A stretch of 64,000 nucleotides of DNA from Spirochaetaceae bacterium (GTDB lineage Bacteria; Spirochaetota; Spirochaetia; DSM-27196; SKKC01): positions 108,432 to 172,431 of the forward strand of contig SKXQ01000017.1 of NCBI GenBank assembly GCA_007128315.1, in the 5' to 3' direction. Position numbers and translations under genes: made by a program. The notes below the pieces were generated by a model that saw only the letters and a list, made by a program, of their open reading frames with translations, searched no databases and was not told the DNA's origin. This document shows positions 38,286 to 47,520 of this stretch, piece by piece (position 1 is the first letter of the stretch; each line of letters starts with the position of its first letter).

Positions 38286-38359
38286 TGGGCACTGGCGGAT
38301 TTGAACCGCCGACCTCTTGCATGTCAAGCAAGCACTCTAACCAACTGAGCTAAGCGCCC
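38286..38359 (-). tRNA. tRNA-Val (GAC anticodon)
   Basis: Cloverleaf on the minus strand: acceptor GGGCGCT pairs with AGTGCCC, D-arm GCTCAGTTGGTTAGAGT, anticodon stem CTTGC/GCAAG with loop TTGACAT (anticodon GAC), T-arm GGCGGTTCAAATCCGCC. Discriminator A; the 3' CCA is not encoded. Confidence 0.95.
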
Positions 38360-38371
38360 GATAGCGACCGA

Positions 38372-38400
38372 ACAATACGTGAAAGTCGCGTTTCAGTCAA
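38372..38400 (-). promoter_or_regulatory. Promoter of the tRNA-Val gene
   Basis: Minus-strand TTGACT (38395-38400), 17-base spacer, TATTGT (38372-38377), then 12 bases to the tRNA 5' end. Confidence 0.7.
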
Positions 38401-38408
38401 GACGTACG

Positions 38409-38846
38409 TCAGTCCTTGAGGCAGGCAAGTATGCGTTCGAGCACCTTTTTCCGGTCAAGTGGTTTGACAATATAATTCCTGGCGCCGAGAAGCAGGGCCT
38501 TTTTGACCAGATCCTGCTTGCCGAGAGCACTGATCATGACGATCCTCGCGTTGGAATCGAACTCGATTATTTTCTCGAGCGCCGTAACGCCGTCCATTTT
38601 GGGCATCGTTATGTCCATGGTAACGAGGTCGACATTCGGATACAGCTCTTTGTACTTATCGAGACCTTCCTGACCGTCACCCGCAGTACCAGCAACCTCA
38701 AAGCCTTCCGACGTGAGAATCTGACTGATCTGCTTGGTTACAAACATCGAATCATCGACAACCAGCACACGGTACGCGGAACCGTCTTCTCGCGTCCCTT
38801 CGGCCTTGCGTTCGTTGATCGTCGGAAAATCCTGCTTTGCCTTCAT
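38409..38846 (-). CDS. cheY: CheY chemotaxis response regulator
   Basis: 145 residues; single receiver domain with a 24-residue polar N-terminal extension. VLVVDDS gives the acidic pocket, Asp78 (VTMDITMPKMDG) the phosphorylation site, Lys128 (IVKPLD) the switch lysine. Phospho-CheY acts on the flagellar motors. Last gene of the cheA-cheW/R-cheX-cheY operon, the order I recall from Treponema. Confidence 0.95.
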   Translation of the reverse strand: MKAKQDFPTINERKAEGTREDGSAYRVLVVDDSMFVTKQISQILTSEGFEVAGTAGDGQEGLDKYKELYPNVDLVTMDITMPKMDGVTALEKIIEFDSNARIVMISALGKQDLVKKALLLGARNYIVKPLDRKKVLERILACLKD

Positions 38847-38859
38847 GCTCTTCTGCTCC

Positions 38860-39336
38860 CTATGCCCGTTCTCTGACCGCTACGTTTACTTCAACACGTC
38901 CCTGCGGAATGTCCATCGGCACGATGAGTGCTTCTACCCCCGGATCACTGACCTCCATATTGTCACCGGTGAATATCGCCGGTGGCGTAAGATCAAATGT
39001 GAATCCCAGGTCGTGCAACTTGGTTACCGCCTGCCCGGTGATCATGTTCGCAAGCTCCGTTATTGTAGCCCGCCCCATATCATTCAGGGTAACTATGGGT
39101 TCCATATCCATGGATGCCAGCATTCCGTTTGCTATCTTTATGGCAGTCTCTTTTGACATATCAAACAACACGCGCCCTTCAACGTCACCTGCGAGGCCGA
39201 CGATGGCTGCAACCCCCATGACCGGCATAGAGGTCGATTTCAGATACAGGTCGCCCCGCTTGACTTCGACTCCGAGGACTTCCTGTATGACACTGTACGC
39301 TGACTCAACAAACGGATTTATGTATTCTACTCTCAT
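38860..39336 (-). CDS. cheX: CheX-type CheY-P phosphatase
   Basis: 158 residues. The phosphatase signature ELANMITG supplies Glu94 and Asn97, the catalytic pair of the CheC/CheX/FliY family. CheX replaces CheZ in spirochaetes. Starts 28 bases after the CheW fusion and is 13 bases before cheY. Confidence 0.93.
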   Translation of the reverse strand: MRVEYINPFVESAYSVIQEVLGVEVKRGDLYLKSTSMPVMGVAAIVGLAGDVEGRVLFDMSKETAIKIANGMLASMDMEPIVTLNDMGRATITELANMITGQAVTKLHDLGFTFDLTPPAIFTGDNMEVSDPGVEALIVPMDIPQGRVEVNVAVRERA

Positions 39337-39364
39337 CGATCTATCTCACCTTTCTGTTTGATCC

Positions 39365-40768
39365 TTATCTCAACTGATAAACACCCGATAGTTCCGACTG
39401 TACGGCCTCGAAGAGGCTCGAGTCGTCAAGTCGTTCGTGTTCTCCAACTACGATTATCCCGCCGGACTTCAGTTTCTCGGCTGCGTTTTCGAGAAAAACG
39501 GCCTGCTCCGATGCATCGAGGAACGAAAGCAGATCCCGGGCGAGCACCATGTCTACTGCGGGCAAAGAGTTTGAGTGAAGGACGTCATGATACTCAAAGA
39601 CGATTCTATCCTTGATTTCGGAGGAAAACGAACTCCCGTTGGTTCCGGTTACAGTGTACTCCCGGAATTCCGGAGGCAGGGTGTTTGCCTGAAATACGAG
39701 ATTCGGGGCTGATGAAACCTGCATAAGATCCTTGTCGTGCGCCCATATCTTGATGCGTGCTTCGCCAAACTTCGAAACGAGCACTACGGCCAGGCTGTAG
39801 GATTCATACCCACCGGCACACCCCGCATTCCAGACAAAAAACGTTGTCGGTTGCGATTCCGGAAGCAGCGAGCGAATTCTCCGGCAATATTCCTGTGACC
39901 AGAACCGTCCGGTGTCGGGCGAATAGAACGGACTCAGAAAAGCCTGTGCGTCCTCTGCTGACTCGAACTGCACGTCTCTGCTTTCGTCTCTCCTGTCACG
40001 GCTCCAATCCTCGTATCGTTGACGGACCCAGTTTTCGTTCACCGGGCTTACGTAGAAGCCGGCAAACGTCGAAAGCGTGTCGCGAATGAACTCAAAACTC
40101 AGTGCAGGATCGACCCCTGTTGCCTCAGGAGCTGCCTGAAGCGGCTGTGCATGCTCTTCTGCCAGCGCATACTTCGTTTGCTCCATAGCTTCCCCGGTGC
40201 GTCGCGTGTCGTCGAAGACCGGCTGGTCGTCGGCCTTCCGTTCTTCGCGTGCGAAAATGCGTTCGACGTCCAGAATTATGTAGAGCCGGTCGTTATACTC
40301 AACGACGCCTTCAATGTATTTCAGATTAACATCGGCAAAAATCGGATGAGGAGGTTGTATACTATTTCGCGATATTCCAACAACACGTGCAATACTGTCG
40401 ACGATGACTCCGAGCATGTTTTCTTCGAGTCGAATTATCAGACCGTCGCAGGCTTCGCCCTGGGTCTGATCATCGTGGCTCAGATTGAAAAGCTTCCGCA
40501 GATCGATTATGGAAATAATGTCGCCACGGAGATTGTACACGCCTCTGACGAAATCGGGCGTGTTCGGGACGTAGGTAAAATTCCGAAACTTCGCAATCTC
40601 GGCGACCTTCATTATATCTATTCCGTAATCCTTTCCTCCGAGAGAAAACGTGACCATCTTGAAATCGATGTGTTCTACGCGATCCTGTTCAGTGGATTGA
40701 CCGGAGCGTCCGTTTCGAATCGTTCTCCCGGCAAGCGACTCTACTGAATTTCCAGGCTGTGTCTGCAT
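39365..40768 (-). CDS. cheW: CheW fused to a CheR-like methyltransferase domain
   Basis: 467 residues. A 35-residue polar start is followed by a CheW domain (about 36-175: FSLGGKDYGIDIMKVAEI, VRGVYNLRGDIISIIDLR) and an Ala/Gln/Pro linker. Residues about 225-467 resemble a CheR catalytic domain: the SAM-site sequence WNAGCAGGYESYSLAVVL corresponds to WxxGCSTGEEPYSLAM and VLARDLLSFLDAS to the NVLIYF region. The altered SAM motif and a short N-terminal CheR portion leave catalysis doubtful. CheW-CheR-like hybrids are known in spirochaete F2-type arrays. Confidence 0.9.
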   Translation of the reverse strand: MQTQPGNSVESLAGRTIRNGRSGQSTEQDRVEHIDFKMVTFSLGGKDYGIDIMKVAEIAKFRNFTYVPNTPDFVRGVYNLRGDIISIIDLRKLFNLSHDDQTQGEACDGLIIRLEENMLGVIVDSIARVVGISRNSIQPPHPIFADVNLKYIEGVVEYNDRLYIILDVERIFAREERKADDQPVFDDTRRTGEAMEQTKYALAEEHAQPLQAAPEATGVDPALSFEFIRDTLSTFAGFYVSPVNENWVRQRYEDWSRDRRDESRDVQFESAEDAQAFLSPFYSPDTGRFWSQEYCRRIRSLLPESQPTTFFVWNAGCAGGYESYSLAVVLVSKFGEARIKIWAHDKDLMQVSSAPNLVFQANTLPPEFREYTVTGTNGSSFSSEIKDRIVFEYHDVLHSNSLPAVDMVLARDLLSFLDASEQAVFLENAAEKLKSGGIIVVGEHERLDDSSLFEAVQSELSGVYQLR

Positions 40769-40770
40769 TT

Positions 40771-43179
40771 TTACACCCCGCCACTTCGCTGACGTATAGT
40801 CGTTTCCCGTTTCCGGCGATGCTCCCGTTCCTGTTTTAGACCGAGTTCCAGCAACTGTGCTACGTCGATAATGAGACTGACTGTTCCGTCACCGGTGATA
40901 TTGGCACCGGCGATTCCGGGAACATTGGTGTAATGGTCTCGCAGCGGCTTGATCACGACATCTTCTTCACCGATGAGCTCATCAACAATAAGTCCCATAC
41001 GTTTTTCACCACTGCCGACGACAACGACAAAGTAGTACTCCCGATCCTCATTAGTCTGAACACGGAAGAGTCGGTTAAGGCGCAGAAGGCTGACCACATC
41101 CTCGCGCACGTTGAATACTTCGTGATTATCAATGAACTTGATGTCGCTCGGACGAATACGGTGACTGTCTACGACACTGGTTATAGGAATCGCGTACATC
41201 TCTTTGCCTACGCGTACGAGCAGTCCCTGTATAATAGCGAGAGTCAACGGAATCTTTATCGTAAAACGTGAGCCGAGTCCCGGTTCGCTCCATACCGCAA
41301 CGGCACCATTGAGCTTTTGTATCTGCTTACGGACTACATCCAACCCGACCCCGCGCCCGGAAATATCCGTTACGGCTTTCGCAGTGGAAAAACCCGGTTC
41401 GAAAATGAGGTTGAATGCCTCGACATCAGTCAATTGCTTCGAAGGATGAATAACGCCACGTTCAATCGCGCGTTGTTTGACCTTTTCGACGTCAATCCCC
41501 TTACCATCGTCAGAAATCTCAATAAGGATCATGTTGCCTTCGTTGCTTGCCTTCAGAGTCAGAGTCCCTGTTTCCGGTTTTCCGCTTTCAAGACGATCTG
41601 CAGGCGATTCTATACCGTGGTCGAGTGAATTCCGGACACAGTGGATAAGCGGATCGAGCAAGTCTTCAATAACGCTTTTGTCGAGTTCCGTATCCTCGCC
41701 CTCTATGTTAAGGCTGATTTTCTTGTCGAGGGACCTGGAAAGGTCGCGCACAAGGCGCGGAAAGCGTGAGAATATCTGCGCAATCGGAACCATTCGAATA
41801 CGCATGACGCCCTGCTGAAGCTCTCCCGATATGCGGGCAAGATTCTGACTACCAGCCCGAAACTTCGTGACGTGGCTTTTTAACTGATTGTCAAAGCCGT
41901 CAAAAACATCAAAAAGAGCCCCGAACCGCTCGTGGATGGCGTGTCGCACCTCCTTGACCGGCATTCCACCTCGGATCTGTTCGAGATAAAACGGAAGCGC
42001 GTCAAACAGATCCTTCAGTGTTTCCCGATAATCCGCCTCAGTATTCTGTATGGTCTGAAGACTTTCCGCGAAATCATTGACCAGATGGTTGAAACCCGCT
42101 TTTACGATGACGGTTTCACTGACCAGATTCAGCAGGTTATCGATGCGACGTGAATCGACTCGAAGGACTGAGCTGCTGCCGCCGCCTTTTCTGACGGCTT
42201 CGAGCGCGCTACCACCCGTTCCGCCAGCGTCGGGTGCTTCGTCATCGCCATCCCCGGGAGTCTGGACGCCGTTCGTCACTGCTTCGCTCGTAGAGGCTGT
42301 CTCCGGCTCGGGTTTAGCCTGTTTCTGCGGTGTCTTCACCTCGAGGCTGGCGTCCTGTTGCGGCTCGTGCGCCCTGGTATCCCCTGCCAACGGTGTTTCG
42401 TGCTGACCGACGGATCGCACATGGACATCCGTCGTTACATCAAGAATTGTCGCCTTGGATACAATCTTCGATACCTCGACATCACCACCGGTGGCCAGAT
42501 AATACGTTACGCGCGGGTGGTAGACGTCGTCGTACAGCGCCTCAAACTCGGGGTCCGTCTTGAGAACCTCTCCGAGAGACTTCAGCGCCGCGAAAACCTG
42601 TATACCGCCAACCGTGTTCATGGGGTTGTCCTCACTGAAGAGAACCTCCGCCTCGTAGATACTCCTGTCGGAACCAGCAGCTTCCTGCAGCTCCAGAATA
42701 TCGTACTCGCTGAGCACCGCATTATCTGGTGCCGGCACACGCTGCGTTCCGGTGGTCTCCGCGTGGTCGCCCGTTTTCGAGTCGTTGGCGAGGACTGCGC
42801 TCAGCCGTGCTTTAAGCGCTGACACATCTCCGTCGAAGACGAGCCCCTCGGATCGTGCCGAAAGCATCGCTTTAATGACGTCTATCGAGTTGAGTAGCGT
42901 GTCGATAAGCAGTTCGTCGACCGAAGCCTTTCCGTCCCGAATACTGTCGAAGACATCTTCTACGAGATGGGTAAACTGCGTGAGCTCATCCATCTGAACC
43001 GTTGCCGACGCACCTTTTAGCGTGTGGGCGGCGCGAAAAATCTCGTCTATCGCGTCTGCGTTGGCACTGTCGTTCTCAAGCACGAGAATATTCTGTTCAA
43101 GATGTTCAACCTGAAGCTCGGCTTCGACGAAAAAATCCTGCAGAAGCTCTTGATTTGCGGGGTCGAGAAAGTCGCTCAT
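40771..43179 (-). CDS. cheA: Chemotaxis histidine kinase CheA
   Basis: 802 residues. HPt domain with His52 (AAHTLKGASATVQM), a long variable and Pro/Glu-rich region (about 140-325), P3 dimerisation helices, the HATPase domain with N-box HCVRNSLDHGIE, G1 DDGKGID and G2 GRGVGLDVV, and a C-terminal CheW-like P5 domain. Phosphorylates CheY. First gene of its operon; there is no clear Shine-Dalgarno, and a promoter lies only 12 bases upstream of the ATG. Confidence 0.96.
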   Translation of the reverse strand: MSDFLDPANQELLQDFFVEAELQVEHLEQNILVLENDSANADAIDEIFRAAHTLKGASATVQMDELTQFTHLVEDVFDSIRDGKASVDELLIDTLLNSIDVIKAMLSARSEGLVFDGDVSALKARLSAVLANDSKTGDHAETTGTQRVPAPDNAVLSEYDILELQEAAGSDRSIYEAEVLFSEDNPMNTVGGIQVFAALKSLGEVLKTDPEFEALYDDVYHPRVTYYLATGGDVEVSKIVSKATILDVTTDVHVRSVGQHETPLAGDTRAHEPQQDASLEVKTPQKQAKPEPETASTSEAVTNGVQTPGDGDDEAPDAGGTGGSALEAVRKGGGSSSVLRVDSRRIDNLLNLVSETVIVKAGFNHLVNDFAESLQTIQNTEADYRETLKDLFDALPFYLEQIRGGMPVKEVRHAIHERFGALFDVFDGFDNQLKSHVTKFRAGSQNLARISGELQQGVMRIRMVPIAQIFSRFPRLVRDLSRSLDKKISLNIEGEDTELDKSVIEDLLDPLIHCVRNSLDHGIESPADRLESGKPETGTLTLKASNEGNMILIEISDDGKGIDVEKVKQRAIERGVIHPSKQLTDVEAFNLIFEPGFSTAKAVTDISGRGVGLDVVRKQIQKLNGAVAVWSEPGLGSRFTIKIPLTLAIIQGLLVRVGKEMYAIPITSVVDSHRIRPSDIKFIDNHEVFNVREDVVSLLRLNRLFRVQTNEDREYYFVVVVGSGEKRMGLIVDELIGEEDVVIKPLRDHYTNVPGIAGANITGDGTVSLIIDVAQLLELGLKQEREHRRKRETTIRQRSGGV

Positions 43180-43191
43180 ATACTTGCTACA

Positions 43192-43219
43192 ATCTTAGCC
43201 ATAATGCACTGTTAGTCAA
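43192..43219 (-). promoter_or_regulatory. Promoter of the chemotaxis operon
   Basis: Minus-strand TTGACT (43214-43219), 16-base spacer, TAAGAT (43192-43197). The -10 ends 12 bases before the cheA ATG, implying a nearly leaderless mRNA. Confidence 0.5.
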
Positions 43220-43316
43220 GGTTCTGGAAGTTTTCGCGATACCGCATGCAAGGTCCGCAAAAATGTACGATAATGTATGTGACGTGAAGATAATAGACAC
43301 CATCAAGGAGTTTCAC

Positions 43317-44429
43317 ATGCGATCATGGCCACGCGCTACTCGAATTCTCGTGATTTCACTGGTCACGATGCTCGCCGTGGTATCTGCCACTAGCGCGACG
43401 GATCTCGACGTACGGCCTTTCGAATTTATTACCCGTGGATACGTCGACGGAGGCGTCTTCCAGCTCCAGACGACCGGCGAGCTCGGGATACAGCTGCAAA
43501 GCGGGCAGTTAACGCGATCCGAGGTCCTGCTCGGAGTCCGGTCGACCGCATTCGGTACCGATCCCGACGTAAGCCCGGTTGTGAGGCGTGCTTCGGTAAC
43601 GTTCGAACAGCTGCTCGGCAGTTCATTTTCCTTCACCTACTTTCTCGGGGAGCTCGACCGCCTCGCCTCCGGACAGCGTTTCCCAGGGGCCTTCGGCACA
43701 CCACCGGTAGCGACCGAATTCAGAGGATATCAGTATTTCCCGGAAGGCCCTTTGTACGAAGGTCTCTACGGCGTATCCGGTACCGGAGTACGGATCTCCT
43801 CGGGTGAGCAGTGGCGACGTGTTGAGCTTGCAGCGTACGCGTATCAGGACAATCGTTTTGACCCTGGCGTCTTCTCGAATGATATCGCTGTGATGGTCAA
43901 CCTGGCAGGTGTTCAACTCGAAGCTTTCGCGGGAGCCAGTTATCCACTTGGAGCATTCGGCCGTTATCGCGGAGGGCTCCTGGCGAACTTTTCGACCCCG
44001 GAGGGAGATGCCCTGCTCGCTCAGGTCGGAGTGACCGGTTTCGAGCCTGGTTCCGGACAGGAATTCGGTCTGGATGATCTGTTCTTTCTCTTTGAACCCC
44101 GCGTTAATCTCGGGACGCTTGGGCTCGCACTTACGTTTTTCTGGCATCCCGGCTTATACGACCAGGTCGAGAATCCCGAGCGCGGAACCATAGACACGAA
44201 TCTTAATGTCCGAATCGGAGATTCCGTCTCAGACGGACTGTCCGGTGGTGTCGAATCTCGAGTGTCAATACGGCCGCAGTCCGGTGACCAGTTTCAGATC
44301 ACCACAGGACCATATCTTCGGCTGAACAGCGGATCCGTATCGTGGGATCTACGTGCGGTTCTACGACCCTTCCCGTTTGCGCTCGATGAACTGGTGGAAG
44401 GATACCTCGGAGTCAGAACCCGGTTTTAG
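43317..44429 (+). CDS. Predicted outer-membrane beta-barrel protein
   Basis: 370 residues from the ATG at 43317, which has AAGGAG. Signal peptide (ILVISLVTMLAVVSATSA), then alternating amphipathic strands (FQLQTTGELGIQLQ, RRVELAAYAYQDNRF, LGLALTFFWHPG) and a final YLGVRTRF with the terminal Phe typical of outer-membrane barrels. Not assigned to a family. It is divergent from cheA and followed after 25 bases by a second barrel-like gene. Confidence 0.65.
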   Translation: MRSWPRATRILVISLVTMLAVVSATSATDLDVRPFEFITRGYVDGGVFQLQTTGELGIQLQSGQLTRSEVLLGVRSTAFGTDPDVSPVVRRASVTFEQLLGSSFSFTYFLGELDRLASGQRFPGAFGTPPVATEFRGYQYFPEGPLYEGLYGVSGTGVRISSGEQWRRVELAAYAYQDNRFDPGVFSNDIAVMVNLAGVQLEAFAGASYPLGAFGRYRGGLLANFSTPEGDALLAQVGVTGFEPGSGQEFGLDDLFFLFEPRVNLGTLGLALTFFWHPGLYDQVENPERGTIDTNLNVRIGDSVSDGLSGGVESRVSIRPQSGDQFQITTGPYLRLNSGSVSWDLRAVLRPFPFALDELVEGYLGVRTRF

Positions 44430-44454
44430 GGAACGCTATTCAAAAGGGACTGGA

Positions 44455-45294
44455 ATGAAACGACTATTTATCATTACGTGCGCGCTGTTTGTTCTCACTC
44501 CGTATCCGCCGACTGTTTCGGCTTTCGAACTTGATACCTCTGTCCGCGTCGTCCGGGACCTCTTCGGTACAAGTCACGAGCCCGGATCAGCAGTCGAACC
44601 GGGACTGAACGTTGAGCTGCTCACCCGCTTCTACAGTGTTCTTTCGGATCAGTTTGCACTGGTTGTTCAGGGGGAACGGCATACGGTAACCGGAAACACG
44701 CTCCTTTCCCGCATTCACGTATCAGAAGGTGTGTTCGATTTTGGCGTCGGTGCAAGCCTTGGCATTCTGAACAGCCTCGCCACGCCTGCGGTTCCGGGCT
44801 TTACCGCGCTTCTGCGGACGAACATTGGTGAGACCGTGTTTGTGCAGGCGGAACTCATCGAGAGCCTCGGTGGATCCGGTGCTTCCTACGGTCAGGTTGA
44901 TGCTCGAGCCGGCTTCGGTGTCTATAACGCCGAGGTTGTCGTATTCTACGACAATCGACGAGCCGCTCGTCAGGGTGACGCGGTGATTCGACGAACGGTA
45001 AGCCGATACGGTACAACAGTCGATGTGTTCAAGAGCGGTGTGCCGTATGGTCTGAACTTCATGCTTGCGTGGCGCACCGAGAGCATGGAAGACGGAAGCA
45101 CCGTCGATTCGCTCATGGGAGTCACTGGTGGAGCAGGTCTCTCCTATCAGCTTAACGATGCACTGCGAATCGGACTCGATTTTTCTACCGACATCTTTCT
45201 GATCGGAACCGGAAATCTCACAGGTGCGTCCCTGAACAGCCCGTTCACTTACCAGGCAGGTGCGTTCGTACGGTATTCCGCGCTGAACGACTAG
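44455..45294 (+). CDS. Exported protein, probable outer-membrane barrel
   Basis: 279 residues from the ATG at 44455 (AAAGGGA upstream). Signal peptide (FIITCALFVLTPYPPTVSA) followed by strand-rich sequence with Gly and aromatic periodicity (DFGVGASLGIL, ARAGFGVYNAEVVVFYD, GLSYQLNDALRIGLDF, YQAGAFVRYSALND). No family recognised. The TAG stop shares the palindrome CTAG with the stop of tonB on the opposite strand. Confidence 0.6.
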   Translation: MKRLFIITCALFVLTPYPPTVSAFELDTSVRVVRDLFGTSHEPGSAVEPGLNVELLTRFYSVLSDQFALVVQGERHTVTGNTLLSRIHVSEGVFDFGVGASLGILNSLATPAVPGFTALLRTNIGETVFVQAELIESLGGSGASYGQVDARAGFGVYNAEVVVFYDNRRAARQGDAVIRRTVSRYGTTVDVFKSGVPYGLNFMLAWRTESMEDGSTVDSLMGVTGGAGLSYQLNDALRIGLDFSTDIFLIGTGNLTGASLNSPFTYQAGAFVRYSALND

Positions 45295-46379
45295 ATACGT
45301 CGCAGCTCGAGACGGATAATACCGCGTACCGATGGGGCTCCCGGGTTTCCGGTAAAACGCCAGGTCTGAATCGTCTGTCGAAGACGAACCTGCGCTTCGC
45401 TGGAAAGGACTGGTGCTCCCCGGTCTATGCGTATGGAACCCGGCTGAACGATGCCCCGTTCGTCAACCGCAAAGGATACTTCGAGATAGACCGTTCCACG
45501 TTCGAGCCTCAGATCGTTTGCACTGAAAGCAAGCTCGTTTCCCGAAATTCTGCTTCGAAGGCGTCCATCGGCCCACTCTATGTCGTCACCGGACCCGACA
45601 TCCTCGGTGCGGTCGTGGTCTCCTGTTCCCGTTTGATTATCAGACTCCCCGGTTTCATCGCTGCCCGACCGTCCCACAATATCGCCTACTCGTGAACGAA
45701 CGTCGATGATCTGGCCATCGTCGGCATGACTGACGTCACCGGCCTCCCCGTTGCTATCGCGCCTTGAAAGTTCGTCATCGATTATTCGCTCCTGCTCCTC
45801 GAGCGCGCGAATAAACTCGAGGGCTGCCTGTCTCTGGGCTTCCTGGACGGCAGCGAAGGTTCCGTCGTCGTCTGCTGCCGGGCTTGTGGGAAGAATGTCG
45901 CGACGCCGGAGACTCTCGCGGTCAGCTGCGTCTGCAGGCCCGATGGTGTCAACGAACTCGCCAGCATCCGGCTGGCGTTCCTGTGGCTGCGGAGCTGGTG
46001 CAGGAGACGGCGTCTGTGCAACATCGGGTGCTTCCGCTTCTGCCGGCTCAATCGCCGCTTCCGCCTCCGGCTGTGTTTCCGCTATCGGTGGAATGTCTTC
46101 GGCATCCTGAAGCTCGGTATCCAGATCTTCCGCAAGGATCGGGTCGGGAGCAATCGGATCCTGTTCGTCGGGAGCAACGTCGGGTATTTCATCTGAAACG
46201 GGTGGATCGGGAAGCTCAATCAGCGATTCTGGAAGGTCGGAGAGATTTATACTGATAGGACGTATCGGTGTTACGCTGGTGAAATCGACAAACCCGAGAG
46301 CAACAAAGAGTGCTATATGAACAATTAGAGTAACAAGTATTCCGTACAGCAGTCTCCTGTTGTCTTCGTTTAGGTGCAT
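45291..46379 (-). CDS. tonB: TonB-like energy transducer
   Basis: 362 residues. One N-terminal transmembrane helix (ILVTLIVHIALFVALGFV, about 14-31), a long Pro/Glu/Asp-rich periplasmic spacer (about 45-270) and a C-terminal TonB domain with YLEVSFAVDERGIVQPGSI and VRLRQTIQTWRF. It transmits the proton-motive force from ExbBD to an outer-membrane partner. The spacer is acidic rather than the Lys-Pro/Glu-Pro type. Five bases follow exbD. Confidence 0.85.
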   Translation of the reverse strand: MHLNEDNRRLLYGILVTLIVHIALFVALGFVDFTSVTPIRPISINLSDLPESLIELPDPPVSDEIPDVAPDEQDPIAPDPILAEDLDTELQDAEDIPPIAETQPEAEAAIEPAEAEAPDVAQTPSPAPAPQPQERQPDAGEFVDTIGPADAADRESLRRRDILPTSPAADDDGTFAAVQEAQRQAALEFIRALEEQERIIDDELSRRDSNGEAGDVSHADDGQIIDVRSRVGDIVGRSGSDETGESDNQTGTGDHDRTEDVGSGDDIEWADGRLRSRISGNELAFSANDLRLERGTVYLEVSFAVDERGIVQPGSIRIDRGAPVLSSEAQVRLRQTIQTWRFTGNPGAPSVRGIIRLELRRI

Positions 46380-46384
46380 AACTA

Positions 46385-46786
46385 TCAGTCGGCTTCCCTG
46401 GTGCGGAGTGAGGCGGCACGCAGGCCGTTCTGCCTCAGAATATCCAGCACCCGAATCATCAGATCGTATCGCGCGTTGCTGTCGCCTTCAATGACCACGC
46501 TCGCGAGCTGTTCCTCGACCACAAAGTCCGAAATCGCCGCGTTCAGCTGATCGATGCTGAAGCGTTCACGATTCACGTAAACCTCGTCTTCGGACACCAC
46601 ACTGATGACGACATTCGTCATGGCCACGGGCTCAGCCGCACTCGCGGTGGGAAGATCAAGGTTCAGGCCGGGTGTTACGACAAATGTGCTTGACACCATG
46701 AAAAACACCACCAGCTGGAACACGACATCAATCATGGGGACAAGGTCAGGTCGAGCGTTTGGTTGTAGTCTCCGTCTGAATCTCAT
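46385..46786 (-). CDS. exbD: ExbD/TolR-family biopolymer transporter
   Basis: 133 residues: one N-terminal helix with the essential Asp (DLVPMIDVVFQLVVFFMVSS) and a periplasmic domain. Forms the ion-driven motor with ExbB. ExbD and TolR cannot be separated by sequence alone; the TonB gene beside it favours ExbD. Confidence 0.92.
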   Translation of the reverse strand: MRFRRRLQPNARPDLVPMIDVVFQLVVFFMVSSTFVVTPGLNLDLPTASAAEPVAMTNVVISVVSEDEVYVNRERFSIDQLNAAISDFVVEEQLASVVIEGDSNARYDLMIRVLDILRQNGLRAASLRTREAD

Positions 46787-46801
46787 GCGATTACATCCTG
46801 T

Positions 46802-47494
46802 TTACAAGCTGGGAAAGGAGTCGTCGGTTTCCTCTGCAGCCAGTTTCGCAGCAGTTGCATCCCGTATATCCGCTTCCGTTGCTGCCATCTCCGGCCCTTT
46901 GAGCAGCATTACGAGCTCGCTGACGCGGTTCTCGAGACGGATGATGGAGTGGTTTACCCGACTGACAAGATAGTTATAGAAAACTATTGCAGGAATACTG
47001 ACGATTATGCCAGCCGCGGTCGTAAGCAGAGCCTCACTGATTCCCCGTGCAAGCAGGGATGGATCGCCAACGGCACCAAAATCTCCGAGTACACCGAAGG
47101 CCTGTATATTGCCGGTGACTGTACCGAGCAACCCAAGAAGCGGTGAAATGTGTGCGATCGTTCCGAGGAAGCTCAGGTACCGCTCCATGCGCGGAACCTC
47201 AAGGCTCGCCGCATCGGTAATCGTCGCCTTGATTGTCTCCGCCGAGTAATCTCTGTGTTCAATACCGACCCGCATGAGGTTGGTGATCGGGGCGGGATTG
47301 TTCTCACAGATGCTGAGCGCTTCTTCGAAGTGCCTCTTTTCAAGTGTTCGTTTAAGGCGACTTATGAACTGTTCTTCATCCGTCTGTATCTTTCTGAAAT
47401 ACAACAGTCGCTCGGTAATTATCGCGACCGCAAATACACTCAGGATCAGAATCAGAATCATAATGACTCCGCCCTGTTCTATAATCTGAAACAT
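46802..47494 (-). CDS. exbB: ExbB/TolQ/MotA-family proton channel
   Basis: 230 residues, three transmembrane segments (first at about 10-26; others in HISPLLGLLGTVTGNIQAF and TTAAGIIVSIPAIVFYNYL). The LGLLGTVTG motif marks the channel. Start at 47494; 26 bases follow the barrel gene. Acts with ExbD and TonB. Confidence 0.93.
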   Translation of the reverse strand: MFQIIEQGGVIMILILILSVFAVAIITERLLYFRKIQTDEEQFISRLKRTLEKRHFEEALSICENNPAPITNLMRVGIEHRDYSAETIKATITDAASLEVPRMERYLSFLGTIAHISPLLGLLGTVTGNIQAFGVLGDFGAVGDPSLLARGISEALLTTAAGIIVSIPAIVFYNYLVSRVNHSIIRLENRVSELVMLLKGPEMAATEADIRDATAAKLAAEETDDSFPSL

Positions 47495-47520
47495 GCTGTA
47501 CTCCCCTCCGATGGGACAAT

